A stretch of DNA of 64,000 nt from Phylloscopus collybita (lineage: Eukaryota > Chordata > Aves > Passeriformes > Phylloscopidae): the NCBI GenBank assembly GCA_027886175.1, contig JAJNNQ010000008.1, positions 4,247,501 to 4,311,500 on the forward strand. The letters run 5' to 3'. A model generated the notes under the pieces. That model did no database searches and was not told the origin of the DNA. It worked only from the letters and a program-made list of their open reading frames with translations. This document shows, piece after piece, positions 28,329 to 37,380 of this stretch. The position numbers and the translations under genes were made by a program. Position 1 is the stretch's first letter. Every line of letters starts with the position of its first letter.

Positions 28329-28640
28329 CTCGCGGACGTCCTGCAGGCATTCGAGTACGGCGAGGTTGTTGGCCCAGCTGTGTTTGGAGCAGAGCCGCAC
28401 CACGTCCTCCCGGCACACCGCCTCTTCCGATAGCTTCCACCCGCTGCCCGACCCGCCGCCGCGGGCACTCCGCGGGGCAGGCGCGCCCGGCCCCGCCGGC
28501 TGCCCCACTCCGGGCTGGGCACCGCCGGCACCGGCAACGCCGGCAGCAGGGCTGGGCGCCGCCGGCCGCGCCGCCAGTGCCAGCAGCAGGAGCAGCGCCG
28601 GGCCCGGGCAGCGGCTCCGGACACGTCCGCACGGCGCCAT
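28329..28640 (-). CDS. GLG1: GLG1 coding exon 1 (Golgi glycoprotein 1 / E-selectin ligand 1 / cysteine-rich FGF receptor)
   Basis: Encodes the first 104 residues of GLG1, a type I membrane sialoglycoprotein of the Golgi that binds FGFs, the TGF-beta precursor and E-selectin. The ATG at 28640-28638 begins MAPCGRV, followed by a Leu/Ala-rich signal peptide (residues about 10-28). A low-complexity Ala/Gly/Pro segment (about 29-66) comes next. The first Cys-rich GLG1 repeat then opens with WKLSEEAVCREDVVRLC (68-84) and continues to CLQDVRE (98-104). This matches the known mammalian exon 1 end closely. The exon stops in phase 0 at a consensus donor (GAG|GTGAGG). The rest of the roughly 1,150-residue protein is outside the window. 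An in-frame ATG 60 bases upstream is open but does not fit the family start. Confidence 0.96.
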
Positions 28641-28694
28641 CTTGGATCCGCCACCTCCGGCGTCCGCCCGCCCACCCCGCGGCACGCACGGCGT

Positions 28695-28702
28695 ATGCAA
28701 AT
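28695..28702 (+). promoter_or_regulatory. Octamer motif ATGCAAAT
   Basis: A perfect 8-base octamer (POU-factor site) lies 55 bases upstream of the GLG1 start codon on the shared promoter. Such A/T-rich words are rare inside a CpG island, which makes the match stand out. Binding is inferred from the motif only. Confidence 0.55.
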
Positions 28703-28713
28703 CAGCACGCCCG

Positions 28714-28721
28714 TGACGTCA
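28714..28721. promoter_or_regulatory. Palindromic cAMP response element TGACGTCA
   Basis: A full 8-base CRE palindrome lies 12 bases beyond the octamer and 74 bases upstream of the GLG1 ATG. It can bind CREB/ATF factors in either orientation, as suits a bidirectional promoter. Occupancy is inferred. Confidence 0.65.
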
Positions 28722-28889
28722 CCGCAGCCGGACGCGCCCCTTTCTCGGTGAGGGGGCGTGGCCCGTCCTGGCCCCTCCTCCAGCACGCGCTGTGGCTCCA
28801 CCCCGGCCGTTGCCGCTTCGGGAGGACGAGGCGCCGCCACCTCGGGGGCCACCACGGCTCCACGGCGTCCACGGCCCCCGCCGCCCCCG

Positions 28890-29065
28890 CCGCCCCTCAG
28901 GGCTCCTGCACCCCCTTAGCGGCCCCGCAGCCCTTCGGCGATCCTGCAGCCTTTCAGGGGACCCCGCCACCCCTCAGCGGCCCCGGACCTCCTCAGTCCC
29001 TCCGCAGCCCCTCAACGGTTCCCGCAGCCCCTCAACGGCCACCGGGTCCCCTCAGCGGCCTTCGC
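28890..29065 (+). repeat. Degenerate C-rich minisatellite, unit about 20-25 bp
   Basis: Blocks of the form GCAGCCCCTCAACGG recur between the two start codons. Two copies are perfect (near 29003-29037) and five to six more are diverged (for example CCACCCCTCAGCGGCC and GCAGCCTTTCAGGGG). The array lies on the coiled-coil gene's side of the CpG island, probably in its 5' untranslated or proximal promoter region. Confidence 0.65.
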
Positions 29066-29258
29066 GACTCCACAGCCACGCAGGGCGGCACTGCCGGGCC
29101 AGTGCCGGTGCCGGCGAAGCGAGGAGCCGAGCCTGGGAGTGCTCAGCCCACCGGGAAGGCGGCAGCCCGTCTCGCCGCTCCCTCAGCGGGCGTCCGATAG
29201 CCCTGGTCAGTTTTTGCCCGAAATCTCTCGTTTCCAACTCGCTCCTCGGCTGCCCCAG

Positions 29259-29279
29259 GGACAGGAGGTAGGAGCCGTA
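29259..29279 (+). other. Possible 3' splice acceptor / 5' UTR of the coiled-coil gene
   Basis: A pyrimidine-rich run (from about 29225) ends in CTGCCCCAG at 29258, a good acceptor just 21 bases before the ATG. The gene may therefore have an upstream noncoding exon in the CpG island; the alternative is a single exon starting nearby. Confidence 0.35.
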
Positions 29280-29945
29280 ATGGGGAAACTGAGCTTTGCG
29301 GACGACAGTGCTAGCGAGATGGATGACGGACAAAAGAAGGAAGGAGAAATACGGAAATACAAGGAAGAATTACAGAAGAATGAAGAGAAAATGCAGGCAA
29401 TCAGAAAAAGAATTAAGAACACTGAAGAAGAAATGGAGGAGATCAGAGAAAAAATACAGAAGAATGAAATAAAAATACAGGAGTACAAAGAAAAAATAGA
29501 GAAGATCAAGGAAAATATATGGAAGAATGAAATGAAAATACAGATGAAGAAACAAACACTAGAGGAGACCGAAGGGAAAAAAAGGAGGAATGAAGTACAA
29601 AAAGAGAATGTAACAAAAATATGGACAAACAAAGACAGAATACAGGAGCTCAAAGATAAAATACATAAGAACAAAGAAAAAATACAGCAAGACAAATCTA
29701 AAATACCAAGGAATGAAGAAAAAATACTAAGGAATGAAATAAAACCAGAGAATGAACTAAAAATGCGTAACAACAAAGAAAAAGTACAGGACATCAACAA
29801 AAAAATACAGAACATTAAAGAAAAAATACAGGAGATCCGAGAAGAAATGCAGAAGAACATACAAAAACCACACGACGCCAAAGAAAAAATACTAAAGAAT
29901 GAAGAAAAAATGCGGAAGAACAAAGGGAAACTACGTAAGAATTAA
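29280..29945 (+). CDS. Unrecognised 221-residue heptad-repeat coiled-coil protein
   Basis: I do not recognise this gene. The ATG at 29280-29282 has a good context (G at -3, G at +4) and opens MGKLSFADDSASEMDDGQKK, a short acidic head. The remaining 200 residues are Lys/Glu/Asn/Gln-rich in about 29 heptads of the type KEKIQKN or KEKIQEI, with Ile/Met at one core position and Asn or Ile at the other. Two one-residue slips (after EVQKEN and at EIKPEN) interrupt the register. There is no signal peptide, membrane segment, Cys cluster or catalytic motif. The ORF has no intron and ends at TAA, and AATAAA follows 42 bases later. The DNA is a diverged 21-bp tandem repeat, A-rich and purine-skewed, unlike the flanking CpG island. 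The frame stays open upstream to 29139 but without another ATG. It could be a structural/scaffold coiled coil, or a minisatellite that happens to stay open. Expression is not shown. Confidence 0.6.
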   Translation: MGKLSFADDSASEMDDGQKKEGEIRKYKEELQKNEEKMQAIRKRIKNTEEEMEEIREKIQKNEIKIQEYKEKIEKIKENIWKNEMKIQMKKQTLEETEGKKRRNEVQKENVTKIWTNKDRIQELKDKIHKNKEKIQQDKSKIPRNEEKILRNEIKPENELKMRNNKEKVQDINKKIQNIKEKIQEIREEMQKNIQKPHDAKEKILKNEEKMRKNKGKLRKN

Positions 29946-29986
29946 GACAAAAAATTGACTGGCTGCTAAGAACGCACAAAATCTTC

Positions 29987-29992
29987 AATAAA
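29987..29992 (+). terminator. Poly(A) signal of the coiled-coil gene
   Basis: A canonical AATAAA lies 42 bases after the stop codon. A T-rich, TG-containing stretch (CTTTTCTGCTGTCATTTCTT, 30006-30025) follows at the right distance for a downstream element. Cleavage is predicted near 30005-30010. Confidence 0.65.
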
Positions 29993-30025
29993 ATGCTGGC
30001 ATTCAACTTTTCTGCTGTCATTTCT

Positions 30026-33000
30026 TCATGCTGAGTGCCAAATTATCAGCGGGATTGATCTTCTGCCTATATATGGCATCACCCCTCCTGGGGCAGGATG
30101 CTGGGCTGGCTGGAGGGGATGGGTTAAGTCCAAGAGCCTGCACCAGGGTGGCCCAGTCCTGAGGTAGCTGCAGGGAGTAGAGAGATGAGCAAAGGCAGAC
30201 AAGTCCCATTTCGGGGGTGCCATGAGACAGCTCATTTTTGAGTTTGGTGGGTTGGCTGCACCTCCTGTGCTGTAAGTGCCAGACACTGTTTTGGGGGCTG
30301 GGATTTGGTGTGTCACAGTCCATAGTGGCTCCAGGCTTTGTCCATGGGAGTGGAGAGAAATAGGCTGTAGGTGTGGTCAGGTCTCTAAAACAGGGTCTAC
30401 AAAGGCTGATCCCATTGTAGATGGGATCTACAAGTTCCTCCTAGAGCAGTAAGTGGGGGTTGGGTGCTGAATTTGGTGATGGATCATCTAAAAGCAGTGT
30501 TTGCAACCACACAGCCCCCCTCAGAGGAGTGGTTTGGGGATGCTGCAGCCCAATCTGCCCGAGCAGCCAGCCAGACCCAAGATTGCACAGTAAGAAAGTA
30601 CCTGTCCTGGTGTTGGGGCAGTGGCAGCAGTGGGACATGAGTCCACCACCAGCTCAGCAATCACAGTTCTTGAGATGTCCTGCCAGGATCCCACTGGGCC
30701 AGCTCACAGCACCCTCCTAGGATGGGTTTGCCCCCAGATCTCAGATTTGCTTCCAACAGCAGAGGGAAATGGGGGACAGGGAGAATCCCACCTCAATTCC
30801 CCTCCTTGTTGACTCCAGCAGTTGTCCCAGCATAAGCTGGCATCAGGCCAAAGTCAGAAGCTTTTGCCTGCATGCCAGGATGCTCCACGGGTGTGCCCTG
30901 GCTCAGTGAGTTGATGTGAAGCAGAGCTGTAGGGCTGCTCCCTTCCTGCCCCAGGCTGCCTCGTCCTGCCTGGTAGAAATCCTTCTCTACTCTGACTGTC
31001 TTACCCAATCCAGGAGCTACCAGAGCACCTTGAGCCCACCGTGGTCACTGACCTGCAGCCATCTAACTCAGGTGAAGGCAAGAGCAGGAGAGGGAGGAGC
31101 AAAGTCTCCATGCTTCTCGTGTTTGAATGTCACACTGGGACACAGCGCCTGGGAAAGTGGCTTTGTGCTGGCACCCAGGGGCTGTGCAGCTGGGAACACT
31201 TGAAAACAAAAGCCAGCAAAATCCAGCCCGTGCTTGGCAGCCTATTTGGTTTAGTGAAAATTATTTGAGGAGTTAGCCCAGTGCAAGAGCTGGCTCTGCT
31301 CCTTCATCCATCACAGGATGAGGACAGAACAGAGCAGTGGAGCTGGGTGACAGCTCAGTTCTTCCCACACCTTTGGGAGATGTCCAGAGATCCATCTTTT
31401 CCTCAAGGAACACCTTCTACCAACCTTGGATTTTACCATCCTGTGTTGCCCAGCATTAATCAGGCATTTCATAAAAGAGCCCTATGCTCACCATGTCCAC
31501 ACACTGAGTTGAACAAGGAGGATGTTTTTCTTTGGGCACAGTGACATCTCTGCCCGTGTGATAACCCCAGTGGCTCCTTGCAACTACAGCCCCTCTCCTT
31601 TGGCAGAAATTCCCTTATTGCCTCAATTTAAGCATTTTAGTAGCAAGGCTTTCACCCTCTGGGTGTTGCATTATGAGCTTGCAGTCCTCCATTTTTGTAG
31701 TGGGCAGCACTCTCATCACCCTAAGTAATAAACCCCATTTATGTGGCCCCCAGCTTTGCAGAGCGAGGCCGGGGTGAGCTGAGCTGCTGGGACACCTCTT
31801 GCTCCTTCCCAGCAGTGTCCTTGCTCTCCAGCTCACCACTTCAGGGAGAACAAAAGTCCTCAGTCTATGCAGGGGAGCTGCTCCAATTTTTAATTGGATA
31901 CAGACTGCTTGCTCCCATGTGGCAGTTCTGAATCCCAGCTTAGCCTCCATGCAGTGCCCTGAGGCCCTTTCCCTTGCATGCAGCTCAGCTCAGATCCCTT
32001 CCTCCCTCTTCTGCATCCCCCAAAACTTCAGCACTGCCTTTCCCAGTGGATGATCCTCTCCACCAACAAATCTTGCTGCAGAGAGCTGAGTGGAGCTGCC
32101 ATTCAGTGCTATTTCTTGCTGACTAAGGCAACAACCAGTCTGGTATTTTATGGTTTATTTGCATGACACACACAGGTTCAGCTCCACTGTTTCAGGTTTT
32201 CTTGTAGGGCAGAGTCCTGCAGTGCTGCTGCTCATCCACATTTGGAAATAAGCAGAAGACCATGGAAATACTCAACTTCCAAGGAAGCTGTGGACAAAGA
32301 AGACAATACTTCAGCTACAACTCTGTGAGTGTTGAGTGCAAGGGGAGCTTTGTGCCTCCCAGGCACAAAGTTTCAGCCTGACATGACCTTTGTTTTTCCC
32401 CAAAGAGTGATGCTGTTGACACATTTTTGCCTCACAAACCCTCAGGAGCCCCAGGTCATAACTGCAGAGACTGTTGCCCCTATACTGATGCAGATCTGTG
32501 TTGCAGTTAGCACCTACCTTTAGGAAAAAAGATATGGGTAATTTTCCAGCCCATCCTCCAACCTGCCACAATTATTTCCCAATTCTGCTTTATGCTTTCC
32601 CAAGCACTCAGTGCTGCTGCCAGCTTGAGGCCATCGGAAGCACGAGGGGCTCGCTCCCCTGTTCCGTGACCTCTGCTGCTAGTGGAAGCACCAAATTGGA
32701 CTTGATGCAAGACCAAAGCCCCTGGACCCTCAAATTAATTACACTTCACAGGGTGGGATAATCACTGAAATTAGTTTGAGACATTTCTTTTCTCTTGGCC
32801 AGCACATGCTGGAGAGAGCCTGTTACCTGTAAAGTTTGTCCCAAGGATTAGATAAGCTTTCTAGAACATAGATCCCCAAATTCCTCTTTCTTTTGCACTT
32901 AGAAGTACTATTTTCACAGAATATGCTGAGTTGGAAGGGACTCACAAGAATCATCAAGTCCAAGTCTTAGGCCTGCACAGGACCATCCCCTAGAGACACA

Positions 33001-35724
33001 CTGTGTGCCTGAGACCATTGTCCAAATGCTTCTTGAACTCTGTCACTGCTGGTGCTGTGATCGCTTTCTCAGGCAACCTGTTCCAGTGCCCAGTCACCCT
33101 CTGGGTGAAGAACCTTTTTCTGATATTCAACTTATACCTCCCCTGAAACAACTTCAGGCCATTTGCTTGGGTCCTGTCACTGGTCACCACAGAGAAGAGA
33201 TCAGTGCCCCTTCGCTTCCCCTGATGAGGAAGTTGCAACTGCCATGTTTCCACCCAGTCTCCTCTAGGCTGAAGAGACCAAGTGACTTCAGCCATTCCTC
33301 ATATGGCTTTCCCTCAAGGCCCTTCACCATCTTCCTTACCCTCCTTTGGACACTCTCTAACAGTTTAGTAGCTTTTTTATATTGCAGCGAGCAAAACTGC
33401 ACACTGGACTCAGGGTGAGGCTGCAGCAGAGCAGAGCAGAGCAATCCCGTCCCTCGGCTGGCTGCTGACGCTGTGCCTGATGCAGCCCAGGACTGTTTCC
33501 CACAGGCCCACAGAACCCAGTGTTCTGTAATATCAGGGCACCCACAGCTCTGGCTGCCATCTGAGCACAGGCTATCTCTTTCAGCAAAGAGAAGTAATGT
33601 GAGCAGGAGGCATTTCTGCCTTCTCAGCAGTATGTCTAAATATCTTTAACTATCATAAAAGCAAATAAACAGTGATAAATACTGTTATCATAAGTGAGGG
33701 AGGCTGTTGACATCAACAGGGGCCAAGATCAGTTTGCCTGAGGGCAGTCCTGCTGCTGAGGCACTGTGACCCCCTCTGCTCAATTTTCCAGGTGATTCTG
33801 CAAGGCAGGTGAACTGTTTTTTCCCCATATTCTCCCTTTCACAATCCAGCAGAAAGGTGGGTCTTTCAAGGAATTTACTGCCTTGGTAGAAAATCTGCAA
33901 ATCTACAGAAGCAGAAAATCTTGTCACGTCTCCTCACAAATGGAAAAGGAGAACTAAGTGAAATCCCACTGGGATGCTCTGGCTACCTCAGTGTAACAAG
34001 GTTCAGTTTAAGCTGCTTGTTTCACTTGCTACATTGCCTGGGTTTAATCCAATTTGATTTGGGAGACCAAGTAGCTGCTTTTTTGCCCTCCAGGAAGCAG
34101 TGGGTACAGCCAGAGCAGAGCAAAGCACTGGCCCATCCTGCCTCATGTGCACACACACCACGCTGTGCTCATTTCTTGGCTCACGCTTTGCAGATGACCT
34201 TTTCTCATCTGCAACATTTTTGATTATTTGTCAAAATCTCACCAGAGTCTCTTCAACAGCTGAAGCACCAGGGTAGGTGCTAGGGCAGCAAGGTTCCTTG
34301 ATGTGGAGGCTTGGAGCTGGCTGCTTCCTCCCCCTGTGGATCACCTCAGTCTAACATGAGATCACCCCTGTTAAAGGGACATGTGGAGGGCAGCCCTTCT
34401 CAGAGCACAGCTGTCCAGCTCCAGCCTCTTCCTCCCCACCAGCCACCCCCAACACACCTCAGCAGGGAGCAGTAGGGGCTGGATTGTTGCCAACCAAGCA
34501 GCCACCACAGCCAGCTCTGGCCAGCACTGCACTGTCCCCCAGGCTTGCTTTTACAGGAACTAAAATGTAAAAAGGTACTGCCCTGCAATAGCCTGAAGAA
34601 AAATATTTAAAAATGCCCATGCACAGCTAAGAGCAAAGCTTGTCTGCAGGAGCAACAGCACTGCCTGGCTTTACCTATCACCTCACACCAGAATTACTAC
34701 AGGAATTGCCAAGGGGCCACCCTGCACCACGATAACAAAATCTTCCCAGAGACAGAGGCAGAAATAGCCACGTAGTGGCTTCGTGCCTGAAACACCAGCA
34801 CAACAGCTCAGCCTCTCATGACAGCTGCCCTGCACAGTGCAGAGACACTGATTTCTTTCATCCTTCCATCCCAAATCTGCCCCTTTGACTCCAGACAGAG
34901 ATGAGCAAATATTTAATTAACACATTTGACCTTTTATCAGCGCTCAATGCTGATAGCTTTCTGTACACCAGTTAGGTGTGTTTTCCTGGAGCCTGCTGCA
35001 AACTTGGGAGTAGGACAGTGTTACAAGGTTTCCTCACTTTATATTTGAACAGTTTCTGACACTCTAGGTTTGAAAACAGAATGTGAAAGTGTCATCTTCC
35101 ATTATTTTAATAGCAGTTAAGTTTGTATCTCTTATTCCTGTATGGTGGTATAAAGTAGAAAACAAGTGTTACCCAGAAAATAAAAATCGAGGGACTACCT
35201 AGAATATCAAAACATTTTAATTCTGTTTCCTGTGTACATTTAAAACTTCCCAAATTTCTTGTGGTAAGATGAGGTTGGAGTTGACAGGACATAAATGATA
35301 CCTCAAAATAGCTGAGAACAAGAAGCTCATTGTATTAATATGGCCAAGAGCATCCTGCTCCTTCTGGTTTAGCTGTTACCGGAGACCTTCTCACAATATA
35401 ATTTTACCAACCCTTAGTTCCTGATCATTGTTAAAATGCCAAAATTTCTCATGCCAGTGAGTTATTTTCATTTAAAAGACATCCCATGTGTGTAGTCTGA
35501 CCTTGCTCAACCCTTTTCCTTCCCCTCACCTGGCTAGATCAAGATGGTTCAGCAAGGACTCATTCACTAAATACTTCCATTATTTCAGCCTGAAGCTCAG
35601 TGTGACCTGGAAATAATACAAAGCAAGAGAAACTGCACCTGCATAAAGGAACCTTGGTAATGTTCATAAGACATGCAGTGAATGTCACTGAGACCCACTT
35701 TCAAAGTACAGCAGCACCACTTAT
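30026..35724. other. Intergenic region between coiled-coil gene and RFWD3
   Basis: About 5.7 kb without a gene that I can support. Composition in 30.0-34.6 kb is visibly more G+C-rich than in the GLG1 intron. Open frames up to about 137 codons exist on both strands, but none has recognisable domains or paired splice sites, and the longest on the minus strand near 33 kb belong to a CR1 element. An isolated AATAAA at 31727-31732 (+) has no gene in front of it. Confidence 0.6.
32914..33430 (-). mobile_element. CR1 LINE fragment with relic of reverse-transcriptase ORF C-terminus
   Basis: On the minus strand two overlapping frames read as the end of the CR1 ORF2 protein. The first has QRRVRKMVKGLEGKPYEEW and LGLFSLEE; the second has SDRTQANGLKLFQGRYKLNI and RVTGHWNRLP. 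These are hallmark segments of the CR1 C-terminus after the RT domain. The switch between frames near 33250 marks a frameshift, so the copy is dead. The 3' end lies near 32914 (the plus strand reads CACAGAATATGCTGAGTTGG), and the 5' side is truncated. Confidence 0.9.
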
Positions 35725-37236
35725 ATTTGATAATTATAAACACTTTATTTTTACAGTATAAAAATATAGGAACAAAATACTATACAGAAAAATATAAAGT
35801 TAAGTTGGTATCTTCGCAGTTCCATTTAAGACAAACAGGATTAGATTGTGCAAAACCCAGACTTCAGCAAATAAAATTATCCTGGCAGCTGAAGTGGTGG
35901 CACACTCAATCCAAATGGGATAGGCTGCTACTCCCCACATGTCCAGAGGCAGAGGTGTGCTGAGGGATAACCTTCCAGCACAGGGAACTTCTCTTGCAGC
36001 TTCCAACATCCTCTCAAGTTTGACTTTGACTTACACAAAAAATGGAACTGAAGTGTCCCTCCATGATCTGACCTGGATATGAAGGCCCCAGCCCTCAGAG
36101 TATTTACAGTAAGGTGCTAAGAGCACACCTGCTGACACACACCCCCGGGCTGTGATCCCACCCCACGGGCTCACATTTATACAAACCACTGGCTGCAGCA
36201 CACTCACACAAACACAACTGGAAGCACTCTCTGATCAGTTGTGGAGCTGCAAATTGTTATTTAATGAAGGCAAAAGGTCAGTAAAAACAAGCTGATGAAA
36301 TCCCCAAGCTTCCACTGGTTCCTCAAAACAGAAAAAAGCCAACTCCTCTACCCCCAAACAACAGAAGCAGCCAGCATTTTTTTTCCAATGTACTGACTGT
36401 TTCACTACATTCCTGTCTTTAAGAAAGAATACTGTGGACTGCAGCAGCCAACAGTACAAGAATCATCTCTCTCTTCTTTACCTGTAGTTCTCCATACTAT
36501 TTTCATTTCTCACAACCAAACTGTCCAAGTTGGTTGCAGGTAAAGCAGGAAGGAGAGAAGGGAAAGGCAGCAGAGAATTAAAGAATTACAGTGCAAATTA
36601 TATGCTCATGAAAAAAAAAAAAAACCACAAAGGAAAAAGGTTCTCTAGATTTTTAAGGCCTGTTTTCTCCATGGCCCCAAAACAGGATCCATCCTTGTTA
36701 GGGAGTAACTGCCAACTGACCCTGGACCTTCAACAGAATGGTGGGAGCGTGTTCCCCACAGCAGTGAACTTGCTTTCACACTGTGTATCAGCAATGCTAC
36801 AAGATGCCTTTTCATCACCCAGTAATCACAGCAGGATTCCACAAGAAAGTGCAGTGGGAATCTCAGGTCGTCAAGTTCTTCTTATTTTATTCATTTGTAG
36901 CAGAGATTTGAAAGTCCCTGTGCTGTATTCACAGCAGAAAAAAAAAAGTGCAGCAACACATGCTGGAGACACTCCAGGAATTATTGCTGTGCTGAGGCAG
37001 CTTGTGTAGTTTGACTAAAAAAAAAAAAATAGACAAAAGAAGAAATAAGGGCAGGCCTAAAGAGGAATACAGAAGAAAGGAACTGCTCTGGGCACCAGCA
37101 CATCCCAGTTTCTCCCCACTGCCAGAAAGGTGATGTAATGGATCCTGTCTCCTTTAAGCAGCAAGTGCAGGACTGAGCAGTTGTGTAGAGTTATCAGCAG
37201 CATATTTGGACAGTCTGTGGCAAGCATAGGGACAGC
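35725..37236 (-). other. RFWD3: RFWD3 3' untranslated region (predicted)
   Basis: This is the sequence between the RFWD3 stop codon and the predicted cleavage site. It contains no open frame related to RFWD3 and several T-runs on the minus strand (for example opposite the A-runs at 36610 and 37018). The length of about 1.5 kb is inferred from the poly(A) signal choice. Confidence 0.55.
35744..35749 (-). terminator. RFWD3: Probable RFWD3 poly(A) signal
   Basis: TTTATT on the plus strand gives AATAAA on the minus strand, about 1.5 kb past the RFWD3 stop. A GT-rich stretch (AAGTGGTGCTGCTGT on the minus strand) lies about 25-35 bases further on, as expected for a downstream element. A second AATAAA at 36886-36891 could be a proximal alternative. 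Confidence 0.55.
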
Positions 37237-37380
37237 TCACTGCCACTTGTAGATATTCACCATCTTCTCTGTCAGAGTAGCCAAGAGGTGGCTTTGATTC
37301 ACTTCTAAGGGGCAGATATCCAGCACAGGCAGGTCAGCTGGCAGCTTCTGCAGCAAGGAACCACTTCCAGCATCCCAGAG
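37237..37380 (-). CDS. RFWD3: RFWD3 exon 13 (last coding exon)
   Basis: Encodes [40 protein letters not shown] and VNIYKWQ, then TGA (37239-37237). The C-terminal KW is as in the human protein. Confidence 0.95.
   Translation of the reverse strand, partial: LWDAGSGSLLQKLPADLPVLDICPLEVNQSHLLATLTEKMVNIYKWQ

Larger units (their letters stand above)
28050..29270. promoter_or_regulatory. CpG island / bidirectional promoter of GLG1 and the coiled-coil gene
   Basis: Base composition changes abruptly from A+T-rich intron to very CpG-dense sequence here and falls back again at the start of the coiled-coil ORF. The island covers GLG1 exon 1, its upstream region, and the roughly 640 bases separating the GLG1 start codon (minus, 28640) from the coiled-coil start codon (plus, 29280). 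Visible sites include an octamer (28695-28702), a full cAMP response element (28714-28721) and a GGGGGCGTGGCC Sp/KLF-type box near 28753. No TATA box was seen. Divergent transcription is inferred from gene orientation, not shown. Confidence 0.8.

Noticed and set aside
28155..28700. N-terminally extended GLG1 frame starting at the upstream ATG 28700, and reading past 28329
   Set aside because: The family start MAPCGRV is 20 codons downstream, directly before the signal peptide, and the frame after 28329 is intron beyond a consensus donor.
29207..29923. 238-codon open frame on the minus strand rich in Phe/Ser/Ile
   Set aside because: It is the complement of the coiled-coil repeat array. Frames stay open on both strands because the unit is a multiple of three bases, and the plus strand has the promoter, start context and poly(A) signal.
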